A stretch of 52,535 bases of DNA from Streptomyces sp. CC208A (GCF_030010625.1 NZ_JASCXN010000045.1:1-52535); one strand, 5' to 3'; numbered from the stretch's first letter, positions 26,087 to 34,925 are shown. Made by a program: numbers and translations. The notes: generated from the letters alone by a model not told the origin.

Positions 26087-26672
26087 CGTGTGCGTCCTGC
26101 GGCACGGTGCGGCACGCACGGAAGGGCCCGCTGCGCGTTCCACGGTCGTGGTCACGTGAACCGGGCCCCCGCCCCGGCGGCTTCCTGCGACGAGACGAGG
26201 GCGAGACGAGGAGGAAGACCAGGAGGAAGACGAGGCCAGTGGCCCCGCTTCTCCTGATCCCCGTGGCCGCCGCCGCTGCCGAAACCACCGCTGGAGATGC
26301 GGCCCCACTCGCGCCACTCCTCGCTCGGCGGCTCCGGTGACGTCTCGGCGCTGCCTCCTCTGAGCCGGTGCGGGGTGAGGCGGTGCGCGCCGTCGGTGCC
26401 GGGCACCTCCGGGGGCCGCCGGTACTCCGATGCGTCCGGCCGCCGGCCGCCGGACGGACGCATCGGGCGGCGCGTCCGCTGCGGAAGGGCCGCCCGATGT
26501 GACGAGCCGTTGTCCGTTCCGTGAAGCCGGGACATCGCGCGGCCGTTGCCGCCTCGTCCGCCGGCCGACTGCATCCGTGCCGTGCCGGTGGACGGAAGGA
26601 AGAGCGTGGGCAGGCCGGCTTTGCCTCACGGGAGGGCCGGAGAACGAAAGCCTTCGGCTTGATGCTTCAATT
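26087..26672. other. intergenic region upstream of the MMPL gene
   Basis: About 590 bp with no credible gene. A purine-rich patch at about 26190-26245 repeats GACGAGG and GAGGAAGAC units. The last 80 bp turn AT-rich (TTCAATTTATC) and lead into the MMPL operator. Open frames here are short and Arg/Pro-rich in all directions. Confidence 0.5.
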
Positions 26673-26691
26673 TATCTCGATCATTGAGATA
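26673..26691. promoter_or_regulatory. AT-rich palindrome, candidate MarR/TetR-type operator of the MMPL gene
   Basis: TATCTC (26673-26678), GATCATT, GAGATA (26686-26691): a perfect 6-bp dyad in an unusually AT-rich patch, 34 bp before the MMPL ATG. The form resembles operators of MarR-family repressors. No MarR gene is linked. Confidence 0.6.
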
Positions 26692-26724
26692 GTCGACCAA
26701 TGAGAGATCTCTAGGGAGTTCTTC

Positions 26725-28800
26725 ATGCCCACACCCGCGCGCTGGGTGAGCAGACTGCTGCCACTGCTGGTGCTCGTCGTCTGGCTCGCCGTCGGAGGCG
26801 GGCTCGGTCCCTACGCCGGGAAGCTCGGTGAGGTGGCCACCAACGATCAGGCCGCCTTCCTCCCCCGAAGCGCCGAGTCGACCCAGGTCCTCCAGAGCCA
26901 GGAGGCGTTCCGCCAGGAAGAGACCCTTCCCGCCCTGGTCGTCTGGACCGCCGAGGGGGGCGGTCCCGTCGCCCCTTCCGTGCAGGCGGCCGCGACCAGG
27001 GCCCTGGCAACCCTCAAGGGCATTGAAGGCGTGGTCGGCGCACCCTCCCCGGCCTTCCCCTCCGAGGACGGAGAGGCACTGCGGGGTGTGGTCCAGCTCC
27101 GGTCCGACCTCGGCGACGAACTGTCCGTGGTGCTGGAGCAGGTGGACGCGGCGGCGTCGACCGTACCGGGCACCGACGCGTGGCTGGCGGGCCCCGCTGC
27201 GACCCAGGCCGACCTCGGCGACGCCTTCGCGGGCATCGACGGCCTCCTGCTCGTCGTCGCCCTGGTGACCGTCCTGGTGATCCTGCTCCTCGTCTACCGG
27301 AGCGTCCTGCTGCCGCTGCTGATCATCCTCGGCGCCGTCTTCGCCCTCGGCCTGGCCTGCGCCGTCGTCTACGCCCTCGCCGACCACGACATCGTCCGGG
27401 TCGACGGCCAGGTGCAGGGCATCCTGTCCATCCTGGTCATCGGTGCCGCCACCGACTACGCCCTGCTGCTCGCCGCCCGCTACCGGGAGGAGCTGGCCAC
27501 CCGCGACGGCGACCGGAGGCCGGCCATGCGCGCCGCCCTCAAGCAGTCCTTCGGACCGATCGCGGCCAGCGCCGCCACGGTCGCCCTCGGCCTGCTCGCC
27601 CTGCTGTTCAGCGACCTCACCAACAACCGGGCCCTCGGTCCCGTCGGAGCCATCGGCATCGTCTGCGCCGTGCTGAGCGCGGTGACCTTCCTCCCCGCCG
27701 TCCTGGTGCTGCTCGGCCGGGCCGCGTACTGGCCGAGTCGCCCCAAGGCCTCTGCCGACGGCGAGGCGGCCCACCCCGTCTGGCGCAAGGTCGCCGCGCT
27801 CGTCGACCGCGCGCCGCGCAAGGTCTGGGCCGGCTCGCTGGCGGCCCTGCTCGCCTGCGCCGCCTTCTCCTTCACGCTCGACTCCAAGGGCGTCCCGTTC
27901 GACGAGATCTTCGTCAAGGACGTCCCCTCCGTCTCCGCCCAGGAGCGCCTGAGCGAGCACTTCCCGGGCGGCGCGGGCAATCCCGCCGTCGTCATCGCCG
28001 ACGCCGACGCCGCGGAGCAGGTGCGGACGGCCGCCGAAGGGGTCGACGGGGTCGACTCCGCCACCCTCTTCGCCGCCCCCGGCACCTCCCGGCCGCTCGT
28101 CGCCGACGGACGCGTCCGGATCGACGTCACCCTCACGGACGCCGCGGACTCGGACGCGGCCAAGGACACCGTCGCCGCCCTGCGTGCCACCCTGCACGCG
28201 GTCCCCGGCGCCGACGCCCTCGTCGGCGGCTCCACCGCCCAGCAGTACGACACCCAGGTCACCGCCGAGCGGGACCGGAAGCTCATCGTTCCCGTCGTGC
28301 TGGCCGTCATCCTGGTCATCCTGGTCGGCCTGTTGCGCTCCCTGCTGCTGCCGGTCCTCCTGGTGGCCACCGTCGCGCTCAACTTCCTGGCCACCCTGGG
28401 CGTCGCCGCCCTCGTCTTCGAGCACGTTCTCGGATTCACCGGGACCGACTCCTCCGTGCCGCTGTACGGGTTCGTCTTCCTGGTCGCCCTCGGCGTCGAC
28501 TACAACATCTTCCTCATGTCGCGGGTACGCGAGGAGACGGAACGGCACGGCACTCGCGAGGGCCTGCGACGGGGGCTGGTCGCCACGGGCGGGGTCATCA
28601 CCTCGGCCGGTGTCGTCCTCGCCGCCACCTTCGCCGCGCTGGGCGTGATCCCGCTGGCGTTCCTCGTCCAGATCGCCTTCATCGTCGCCTTCGGCGTCCT
28701 GCTCGACACCCTCGTCGTCCGGTCACTTCTGGTACCGGCCCTCGTCCGGGACGTCGGCGCCACGATCTGGTGGCCGGGCGCGCTCCGCCACCGGCCCTGA
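26725..28800 (+). CDS. MMPL-family RND transporter
   Basis: A 691-residue membrane protein with the two-fold RND repeat: a first helix (LLPLLVLVVWLAVGGGLGPY), an extracytoplasmic loop of about 150 residues, five or six helices (ALVTVLVILLLVYRSVLLPL, VIGAATDYALLLAARYREEL), and then a second copy (VPVVLAVILVILVGLLRSLL, FVFLVALGVDYNIFLMSRVR). The Asp-Tyr in GAATDYALLL and GVDYNIFL correspond to the proton-relay residues of MmpL proteins. It probably exports a lipid or hydrophobic compound. The ATG follows AGGGAG. It ends at a strong hairpin. It is probably repressed through the palindrome at 26673. Confidence 0.93.
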   Translation: MPTPARWVSRLLPLLVLVVWLAVGGGLGPYAGKLGEVATNDQAAFLPRSAESTQVLQSQEAFRQEETLPALVVWTAEGGGPVAPSVQAAATRALATLKGIEGVVGAPSPAFPSEDGEALRGVVQLRSDLGDELSVVLEQVDAAASTVPGTDAWLAGPAATQADLGDAFAGIDGLLLVVALVTVLVILLLVYRSVLLPLLIILGAVFALGLACAVVYALADHDIVRVDGQVQGILSILVIGAATDYALLLAARYREELATRDGDRRPAMRAALKQSFGPIAASAATVALGLLALLFSDLTNNRALGPVGAIGIVCAVLSAVTFLPAVLVLLGRAAYWPSRPKASADGEAAHPVWRKVAALVDRAPRKVWAGSLAALLACAAFSFTLDSKGVPFDEIFVKDVPSVSAQERLSEHFPGGAGNPAVVIADADAAEQVRTAAEGVDGVDSATLFAAPGTSRPLVADGRVRIDVTLTDAADSDAAKDTVAALRATLHAVPGADALVGGSTAQQYDTQVTAERDRKLIVPVVLAVILVILVGLLRSLLLPVLLVATVALNFLATLGVAALVFEHVLGFTGTDSSVPLYGFVFLVALGVDYNIFLMSRVREETERHGTREGLRRGLVATGGVITSAGVVLAATFAALGVIPLAFLVQIAFIVAFGVLLDTLVVRSLLVPALVRDVGATIWWPGALRHRP

Positions 28801-28810
28801 CCCGTTTCCC

Positions 28811-28838
28811 GGCCGGGGCACGTCCACGTGCCCCGGCC
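28811..28838. terminator. strong bidirectional hairpin terminator
   Basis: GGCCGGGGCACG (28811-28822) pairs perfectly with CGTGCCCCGGCC (28827-28838) around a 4-nt loop. It sits in the 57-bp gap between the convergent MMPL and anti-sigma genes. Confidence 0.85.
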
Positions 28839-28857
28839 ACCGACGGGAAGGGGAAGG

Positions 28858-29610
28858 TCAGGAGGGAAGGGCGAGGAGGAGCAGGGGCTGTGTGGTGGGC
28901 TGCGCGGATCCACCGTCCGGTTCGACGGTGAGCCCCACCGCGGTCGCGTCGGCGGGTTCACCGTCGACGAGGACGGTGCCGTCGGAACGGATGAACCCGG
29001 CCGGCCGCATCGTGCCGTCGTGGTCGAGCCACAGCTGGTAGGTGTGACCCCGCGCCGGGGCCGGCAGCCCGGTCGCGGTGAACACGGCCCGGTTCTGCCG
29101 CTCCGAGGAGACGACCGTGGCCAGGGCGCCGTTCGTCGTCCGCCCGTGCACGGCCCGGGCGTCGGGCGCGGCCAGCACGTCGCTGACGGCGTCGAGCTGT
29201 CGCTGGACCTGACGGGCCTGGCGCTGCGCGTCCTCGTTCTGCCGGTGCTGCCAGGCGGCGAGACCGGCGAACGAGACGGCGGCGGCGACGGCGGCGGCGA
29301 GCGCGAGCGGCATCGCCCGGCGCTTCAGCCTCTGGGCGAGGCCCGCCACCGGGCGGGCGGCGGGGACCTGCGGCGGGAACTGGCGCACGTTCTCGACGGC
29401 GGTCAGCGTCCGCTGCTTGAGCGCGGCCGGAGGGTCCTGTCCGACGGCGGACGCCAGCCGGGCGGCGGTCGCCTCGAACTCGGTCACGTCCCCGTGGCAG
29501 TCCTCGCAGTGCGCGAGGTGGGCGACGAACTCCTCCCGCTCGGCGGTGTCGAGGGCGTGGAGCGCATAGGCGGCCGCGAGGGAGTGGATGTCGGAGCGGT
29601 GGCGGTTCAC
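28858..29610 (-). CDS. anti-sigma factor, RskA-like
   Basis: A 250-residue single-pass membrane protein. The N-terminal anti-sigma domain contains the zinc-type motif HLAHCEDC (residues 31-38). A transmembrane helix follows at about 98-118 (MPLALAAAVAAAVSFAGLAA). The extracytoplasmic RskA-type domain has SERQNRAVFTATGLPAPARG, TYQLWLDHDG and GTVLVDGEPADA. It should hold the sigma factor encoded upstream at the membrane and release it by regulated proteolysis. The start overlaps the sigma stop by 4 nt (29607-29610). Confidence 0.92.
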   Translation of the reverse strand: MNRHRSDIHSLAAAYALHALDTAEREEFVAHLAHCEDCHGDVTEFEATAARLASAVGQDPPAALKQRTLTAVENVRQFPPQVPAARPVAGLAQRLKRRAMPLALAAAVAAAVSFAGLAAWQHRQNEDAQRQARQVQRQLDAVSDVLAAPDARAVHGRTTNGALATVVSSERQNRAVFTATGLPAPARGHTYQLWLDHDGTMRPAGFIRSDGTVLVDGEPADATAVGLTVEPDGGSAQPTTQPLLLLALPS

Positions 29611-30263
29611 GCGGTCACCCCCATGCAGTCGCGGAGGCGGATCAGTCCGTCGCGCATGCGTGTCTTGACGGTGGGGAGCGGGGTCCGCAGGGCCTGGGCG
29701 ACTTCACGGTACGTGAGCCCCCCGTAGTAGGCGAGGGTGACGGCCTGACGCTGGAGCTCGGTCAGACCGCGCAGGCAGCGGCGTACCTGCTCGCTCTCCA
29801 ACCGGGTCTCGACCTGCTCGGCGACCTCGTCGAAGGCGGTGGCGTGCTCGCGCGCCGCCTGGGCGTATTCACGGTCGGAGGCCGCCTGAGCGGACCGGAC
29901 GCGGTCCACGGCCCGCCGGTGGGCGATGGTCGCGGCCCAGGTGGTGACGCTTCCGGCCGCCGGGCGGTAACGGGCGGCCTGCCGCCACAGGTCGATCATG
30001 ACCTCCTGGGTGACCTCCTCGGACTGGGACCGGTCGCGCACCACTCGGAGCACGATGCCGAACACCAGGGGCGCGAGGGCGTCGTAGAGAGTGGAGAAGG
30101 ACTGTTTGTCGCCCTGGGCGACCTTCCGCATCACCTCGGCGAGGTCACCTCGGGGGCGCGCGCCCGGGGCATCGGAGGGGAGCGGTCGGGTCACCGGCCG
30201 GGCTCCGGTCGCCGGGATCGGACGGAGCCGCCGGGGGCGGCGGTCCTGGGGGAGGGGGTCCAT
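29607..30263 (-). CDS. ECF RNA polymerase sigma factor, SigK-like
   Basis: A 218-residue ECF sigma factor. Region 2 contains FSTLYDALAPLVFGIVLRVV, SEEVTQEVMIDLWRQA and the -10-reading helix SVTTWAATIAHRRAVDRVRS. Region 4 contains LTELQRQAVTLAYYGGLTYR, EVAQALRTPLPTVKTRMRDG. It pairs with the overlapping RskA-like gene. The local promoters CCATCC-N15/16-CCGAAT before both fasciclin genes, and a near match before this gene, suggest it recognises them and autoregulates. An N-terminal Arg/Pro-rich stretch of about 40 residues precedes region 2, so a later start such as GTG (VTRPLPSD) is possible. Confidence 0.92.
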   Translation of the reverse strand: MDPLPQDRRPRRLRPIPATGARPVTRPLPSDAPGARPRGDLAEVMRKVAQGDKQSFSTLYDALAPLVFGIVLRVVRDRSQSEEVTQEVMIDLWRQAARYRPAAGSVTTWAATIAHRRAVDRVRSAQAASDREYAQAAREHATAFDEVAEQVETRLESEQVRRCLRGLTELQRQAVTLAYYGGLTYREVAQALRTPLPTVKTRMRDGLIRLRDCMGVTA

Positions 30264-30307
30264 CGCATGCTGGTCCTTCGGGGGCGGGCGGACGGTGTCT
30301 GAAGCTG

Positions 30308-30334
30308 CTTCGGAACGGATGGCACCGCGGATGG
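30308..30334 (-). promoter_or_regulatory. SigK-like autoregulatory promoter of the sigma/anti-sigma operon
   Basis: On the minus strand CCATCC (30334-30329), 15 nt, CCGAAG (30313-30308). It differs from the fasciclin promoters at one base of the -10. A second CCATCC lies inside the spacer (30322-30317). The start site would be about 37 nt before the sigma ATG. Confidence 0.6.
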
Positions 30335-30450
30335 CTCCAGACGGGTCACGATGTCGTCACGGAGCCGACGGAGTGCCTTGCCCGCCACGACGACACCTCG
30401 TTCGGGTGACGGAACCCGTCCCCGAGACGGTCATTGCCGAAGGACCGGGT

Positions 30451-32025
30451 GTGAGCAGCTTCCGGAACACCCTCAGCCGCCCGTCCCGCGGCGCACTCGC
30501 CGGCTTGACGGCCGGCTGTACGGCCCTGGCGGTGGCCGAACTGATCGCGGCCCTCGTGCGGCCCGCCGCCGGGCCGGTCACGGTCGTCGGCGGCGCGGTC
30601 GTCGACCGGACCCCGGCGCCGGTGAAGGACTTCGCGATCCGCACCTTCGGAGAGAACGACAAGACCGTCCTCCAGCTCGGCATCCTCGTCCTGCTCGCCC
30701 TCTTCGCGACGGCCCTCGGGATCGTGGCGCTGCGGCACCGGTACGCCGGTGCGCTCGGTGTCCTGGCGTTCGGGCTCGTCGGTACCGCCGCCGCGCTGAG
30801 CCGGCCCGACTCCACCGGGCTCGGTGACGCGGTGCCCTCCCTCGTCGGGTCGGTGGCGGGGGCCGCGGTCCTGTACGTCCTGGCGGGCAAGGCCGTCCTG
30901 GCGGGGGAGGCACCCCGTGGCACGGGCGCGCGCGGAGGAAGCCGACGCGGGTTCCTGACGGCCGTCGCGGTCACCGCCGTCGCCGCGACCGCCACGGGAG
31001 CCCTGGGGCGGATGCTGTCCGACCGCCGGGGCCGGGACGCCGAAGCCTCCCGCGCCGGCCTCGTCCTGCCTCCACCGGCGTCCCCCGCCCCCGCCGTGCC
31101 ACCGGGCGCGCGGCTCGGCGTGCCGGGCATCAGCCCCTTCAGCACACCGAACCGCGACTTCTACCGGGTCGACACGGCCCTCGTCGTCCCCAAGGTCGAC
31201 GCGGACACCTGGCGGCTGCGGATCCACGGCAAGGGCGTGACCCGGCCACGGACGTTCACGCTCGACGAGCTGCTGGCCCGCCCCCTGATCGAACGCGACA
31301 TCACGCTCACCTGCGTGTCCAACGAGGTCGGAGGGCCGTACGTGGGCAACGCCCGCTGGCTGGGTGTCCCCCTGCGCGGCCTGCTGGCCGAGTGCGGGGT
31401 GGAGCCGCCGTCCCGAGGCGGACCGGCCGACCAGCTGGTGGCCCGCTCGGTGGACGGCATGACGCTCGGCTCCCCGGTGGAGGACGTGATGGACGGCCGG
31501 GACGCGATGCTCGCCGTCGGCATGAACGGCGAGCCGCTCCCCTTCGACCACGGCTTCCCGGTCCGCATGCTCGTCCCCGGCCTGTACGGCTACGTGTCGG
31601 CCTGCAAATGGATCGAGTCCATCGAACTCACCACGTTCGCCGCTTATGACCCGTACTGGGTGAAACGCAAGTGGGCCCGCAAGGCACCGGTCAAGACCCA
31701 GTCCCGCATCGACACCCCCAGGCCCTTCGCCCGCCCCGCCGCCGGCACGGTCACGGTCGCGGGCGTCGCCTGGGCCCAGCGCCGTGGCATCACCCGCGTC
31801 GAGATCCGCGTCGACGACGGTCCCTGGCAGCACGCCGACCTCGCCGAGCAGGACACCGTTGACACCTGGCGCCAGTGGTCCTACCGCTGGAACGCCACCC
31901 CCGGCGGACACACGATCACCGTCCGCGCCACCGACGGCGCCGGGCAGGTGCAGACCGAGCAGCGCACCCGGACCGTCCCCGACGGAGCGAGCGGCCACCA
32001 CAGCGTCTTCGTCACCGTCACCTAG
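30451..32025 (+). CDS. membrane-anchored molybdopterin-dependent oxidoreductase (sulfite-oxidase family)
   Basis: A 524-residue enzyme. Residues 1-200 hold about five transmembrane helices (ALAGLTAGCTALAVAELIAA, VLQLGILVLLALFATALGIV, VPSLVGSVAGAAVLYVLAGK, FLTAVAVTAVAATATG). The catalytic domain follows: FYRVDTALVVPKVDADTWRL, and the molybdenum-ligating Cys (about residue 288) in ITLTCVSNEVGGPYVGNARW. GFPVRMLVPGLYGYVSACKW completes the SUOX fold, and the C-terminus is the Ig-like Mo-co dimerisation domain. The catalytic part is probably extracytoplasmic. The GTG at 30451 follows AAGGA at 6 nt. It diverges from the SigK-like sigma gene, a common actinobacterial arrangement. The physiological substrate is unknown. 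Confidence 0.9.
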   Translation: MSSFRNTLSRPSRGALAGLTAGCTALAVAELIAALVRPAAGPVTVVGGAVVDRTPAPVKDFAIRTFGENDKTVLQLGILVLLALFATALGIVALRHRYAGALGVLAFGLVGTAAALSRPDSTGLGDAVPSLVGSVAGAAVLYVLAGKAVLAGEAPRGTGARGGSRRGFLTAVAVTAVAATATGALGRMLSDRRGRDAEASRAGLVLPPPASPAPAVPPGARLGVPGISPFSTPNRDFYRVDTALVVPKVDADTWRLRIHGKGVTRPRTFTLDELLARPLIERDITLTCVSNEVGGPYVGNARWLGVPLRGLLAECGVEPPSRGGPADQLVARSVDGMTLGSPVEDVMDGRDAMLAVGMNGEPLPFDHGFPVRMLVPGLYGYVSACKWIESIELTTFAAYDPYWVKRKWARKAPVKTQSRIDTPRPFARPAAGTVTVAGVAWAQRRGITRVEIRVDDGPWQHADLAEQDTVDTWRQWSYRWNATPGGHTITVRATDGAGQVQTEQRTRTVPDGASGHHSVFVTVT

Positions 32026-32177
32026 ACCATGGCGGTGCCGGCCTCCTCCGCTCCGCCGAAGCGGCCGATCCGTGAGCATCCGGCACCCCGGAGAAAGAGG
32101 AACCGCGGATGCGGGAATGCCATATCCGTACCCCGGCGCGGCGCGCCCGTGACCGGTGGCCGATCAGGGAGAGCGCG

Positions 32178-33551
32178 ATGACCGTCTCCGTCGTTCTGTA
32201 CACCTCCGACCTCAGGGTCCACGACCATCCGCCGCTCAGGGCCGCGGCACAGGGGGCGGAGGAGGTGGTGCCGGTGTTCGTCCGCGACCCGGCCGTGAAC
32301 CGCGGGGGATTCGCGGCGCCCAATCGGCTGGCCTTCCTCGCGGACTGCCTGCAGGACCTCGACCGGGCCTTGAAGGAGCGGGGCGGCCGCCTCGTGGTGC
32401 GGGAGGGCGACACGGTGTCCGAGGTGCGGGCGCTGGTGCGGCAGACCGAGGCCGACGAGGTCCACATGGCCGCCGGGGTGACGGCCTTCGCCCGGAGGAG
32501 GGAGGCCCGTCTGCGCAGGGCGCTGGAGGCGGACGGCTGCCGCCTGTACGTGCACGACGGCGTGGTCACCGTCGTCCCGCCCGGCGACGTCCTCCCGCAG
32601 GGCTCGGACCACTTCGCCGTCTTCACCCCCTACCACCGGCGCTGGGCCGCCGAGCCTCTCCGGGCCCCTTTCGCCGCCCCGAGGAAGCTGCGCGTGCCGT
32701 CGGGCGTGCGCTCCGAGCGCGTCCCGCGGCGCTCCGCCGTCGCGGACGTGTCGCCGGCCCTCCTCGTGGGAGGGGAGAGCACGGGCCGTAAGCGCCTCGG
32801 CGCATGGCTGGCCGACCGCCTCGACACGTACGGGGAACACCACGACGACCTGGCGGGCGACGCCACCTCCCGTCTCTCGCCCTACCTCCACTTCGGCGCC
32901 CTCTCCGCCACCGAGGCGGTGCACCGGGCGAGCAGGCGCGGCGGGGCCGGTGCCGACGCGTTCGTACGGCAGCTCTGCTGGCGCGACTTCCACCACCAGG
33001 TGCTGGCCGCCCGCCCCGAGGCGGCCGGAGCCGACTACCGTTCCCGGCCGGGGGGTTGGCGGGAGGGCGCGGACGCCGCTGCGGACCTCGCCGCCTGGCG
33101 GGAGGGGCGCACCGGCTACCCCCTCGTCGACGCCGCCATGCGCCAGCTCGCCCACGAAGGATGGATGCACAATCGAGGCAGGCTGATCGCAGCCTCCTTC
33201 CTGACGAAGACGCTCTGCATCGACTGGCGTGAAGGAGCGCGCCATTTCCTCGGCCTGCTGGTGGACGGCGACATCGCGAACAACCAGCTCAACTGGCAGT
33301 GGGTGGCCGGCACCGGCACGGACACCCGCCCCAACCGCGTCCTCAACCCCGTGGCGCAGGCCAAGCGGTACGACCCCGACGGCAGCTACGTACGCCGCTG
33401 GGTCCCCGAACTCGCGGACCTCGACGGCCCGGTCCTCCACGAGCCCTGGCGGCTCACCGGACTCGACCGGGCGGCCCTCGACTACCCGGAGCCGTTGATC
33501 GGGCTCTCCGACGGCCTGGCGCGCTTCCGGCGGCTCCGGGGTTCCGCCTGA
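32178..33551 (+). CDS. phr: deoxyribodipyrimidine photolyase (class I, cryptochrome/photolyase family)
   Basis: A 457-residue blue-light DNA repair enzyme for pyrimidine dimers. The N-terminal alpha/beta domain is visible (VVLYTSDLRVHDHPPLRAAA, EVVPVFVRDP). The FAD-binding domain contains SRLSPYLHFGALSATEAVH, FVRQLCWRDFHHQ, YPLVDAAMRQLAHEGWMHNR, DGDIANNQLNWQWVAGTGTD and RVLNPVAQAKRYDPDGSYVR, all typical of class I photolyases. The ATG follows AGGGAG. It lies between the Mo-oxidoreductase and the second ECF sigma gene, near a LitR-like photoreceptor regulator, so light induction is likely. Confidence 0.95.
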   Translation: MTVSVVLYTSDLRVHDHPPLRAAAQGAEEVVPVFVRDPAVNRGGFAAPNRLAFLADCLQDLDRALKERGGRLVVREGDTVSEVRALVRQTEADEVHMAAGVTAFARRREARLRRALEADGCRLYVHDGVVTVVPPGDVLPQGSDHFAVFTPYHRRWAAEPLRAPFAAPRKLRVPSGVRSERVPRRSAVADVSPALLVGGESTGRKRLGAWLADRLDTYGEHHDDLAGDATSRLSPYLHFGALSATEAVHRASRRGGAGADAFVRQLCWRDFHHQVLAARPEAAGADYRSRPGGWREGADAAADLAAWREGRTGYPLVDAAMRQLAHEGWMHNRGRLIAASFLTKTLCIDWREGARHFLGLLVDGDIANNQLNWQWVAGTGTDTRPNRVLNPVAQAKRYDPDGSYVRRWVPELADLDGPVLHEPWRLTGLDRAALDYPEPLIGLSDGLARFRRLRGSA

Positions 33552-33590
33552 CCGCACACGCCTCCCGGCGCGACGAGCGGGCCGAGATTT

Positions 33591-33610
33591 CGATGCGAAA
33601 GCGATGCGAG
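33591..33610. promoter_or_regulatory. 11-bp-period direct repeat, candidate LitR operator of the second ECF gene
   Basis: CGATGCG-AAAG-CGATGCG-AG: two heptamers with a 4-bp spacer, 131 bp before the ECF ATG. An almost identical copy, differing at one base, lies immediately upstream of the B12-binding MerR gene at 36004-36023. Confidence 0.65.
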
Positions 33611-33741
33611 TTGTGGTGAGGGGAGTGTCGGCCGGACCGTGAGGAGGCACGGGGTCGCCGAGGCCCCGGAGCCGACGCTCCCGCAGCGACGGCGGCACAC
33701 CCGGTGGCCCCCCCGCGCCACCGCCCGGAGGAGGAAGCGTC

Positions 33742-34350
33742 ATGACCGCACACCGGAGCACCGGAGACCTCGTCACCGCCGCGGCCGCCGTCGCCGAGGA
33801 CGCCGTCACCGACGACCGCATCGCCCGCGGCCTGGCCGGCGGGGACGAGCACTGCCTGGCCGCCGCCTACCGGCGCTGGGGCCGCCTGGTCCACACCCTG
33901 GCGGCCCGCGCCCTGGGCGACCCCCGCGAGGCGGAGGACATCACCCAGCAGGTGTTCGTCGCCGCGTGGCGCGGACGGGCCAACTTCCGTCCCGAGCGGG
34001 GCACCCTGCCGGCCTGGCTCACCGGCATCACCCGCCGGAAGATCGCCGACGCCCTGACCGCCCGCACCCGCCGCACCGAGCTCGCGGCGACCCTCGGCGC
34101 CTCCCTGGAGCACGAGGGCCGGACGGAGGAGGAGCCCGAGCGGGTCCTGGACCGGATGGTCGTCACCGGGGAACTGTCCAGGCTGCCCCGCGTCCAGCGC
34201 GACGTCCTGGAACTCGCCTACTTCGCCGACCTGACCCAGACCCAGATCGCCGACCGCACCGGCATGCCGCTCGGCACGGTCAAGAGCCACGCCCGCCGCG
34301 GTCTCCAACGCATGCGCCACAGCCTCGAACTCGCCGGCGCCGGCGGCTGA
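33742..34350 (+). CDS. ECF RNA polymerase sigma factor (LitS-like by context)
   Basis: A 202-residue ECF sigma factor. Region 2: CLAAAYRRWGRLVHTLAARA, REAEDITQQVFVAAWRGRAN, TLPAWLTGITRRKIADAL. Region 4: LPRVQRDVLELAYFADLTQT, QIADRTGMPLGTVKSHARRG. No anti-sigma gene is adjacent. The ATG follows a GAGGAAG site. Its neighbours are a photolyase, a DUF1295 remnant and a LitR-like regulator sharing its upstream direct repeat. This parallels the lit loci of S. coelicolor, where LitR controls the sigma factor LitS in response to light. The assignment as LitS-like rests on context. Confidence 0.9.
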   Translation: MTAHRSTGDLVTAAAAVAEDAVTDDRIARGLAGGDEHCLAAAYRRWGRLVHTLAARALGDPREAEDITQQVFVAAWRGRANFRPERGTLPAWLTGITRRKIADALTARTRRTELAATLGASLEHEGRTEEEPERVLDRMVVTGELSRLPRVQRDVLELAYFADLTQTQIADRTGMPLGTVKSHARRGLQRMRHSLELAGAGG

Positions 34351-34387
34351 CCGGCCCGGAACCGCCCGCCGGGGCCGGCACCTCCGC

Positions 34388-34900
34388 ATGCTCGCCGACG
34401 TCCCCCGCTTCCACCGCGCGGCGCGGGACCTGCCGACCGCCGACGACACGAACCTCACCCTCGGCTCCCTCCCCGTCCAGGCCACCGTCCTCCTGCCCCG
34501 GCCGCCGGAGGCGACCGCGTACCTCGGCCTCGCCGTGTGGGCGGCCGGCCTCGCCATCGAGACGGTGGGGGACCACCAGCTCGCCCGGTTCAACAAGGAG
34601 CCGGCGAACCGGGGCCGCGTCATGGACCGGGGGCTGTGGAGCTGGACCCGTCACCCCCACCACTTCGGCGACCTCCTCGTCTGGTGGGGCCTGTACCTGA
34701 CGGCCTGCGCCACCTGGCAGACCGCGCCGCTCACCCTGATCTCCCCGCTCGTCATGAGCACCCTGCTCATCTGGGGCAGCGGCAAACGGCTCCTGGAGGC
34801 CCACATGGCCGACCGGGCCGGGTACGCCGCCTACCGGGCGCGCACGAGTGGCTTCGTCCCGCGGCCGCCCCGACGCCGACCGGGGACGGAGACCCCGTAG
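34388..34900 (+). CDS. DUF1295 (steroid 5-alpha-reductase-like) membrane protein, N-terminally truncated
   Basis: A 170-residue product carrying the C-terminal half of DUF1295: SLPVQATVLL, LGLAVWAAGLAIETVGDHQL, ARFNKEPANRGRVMDRGLWS, WTRHPHHFGDLLVWWGLYLT, LISPLVMSTLLIWGSGKRLL and YAAYRARTSGFVPRPP. Full-length members are about 260-270 residues; roughly the first 100 residues, including about three helices, are missing here. What precedes SLPVQ (LADVPRFHRAARDLPTADDT) looks degenerate. No ribosome site precedes the ATG, which lies 38 nt after the ECF stop. The conserved C-terminal NADPH-binding-type motif is intact, so the product may be a remnant or a minimal form. Confidence 0.65.
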   Translation: MLADVPRFHRAARDLPTADDTNLTLGSLPVQATVLLPRPPEATAYLGLAVWAAGLAIETVGDHQLARFNKEPANRGRVMDRGLWSWTRHPHHFGDLLVWWGLYLTACATWQTAPLTLISPLVMSTLLIWGSGKRLLEAHMADRAGYAAYRARTSGFVPRPPRRRPGTETP

Positions 34901-34925
34901 GCGACTCACGGCCGAGGGGGCCGGA

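Noticed and set aside
26190..26245. Purine-rich GACGAGG/GAGGAAGAC repeats
   Set aside because: Irregular period and no dyad; looks like simple-sequence drift in an intergenic region rather than a functional array.
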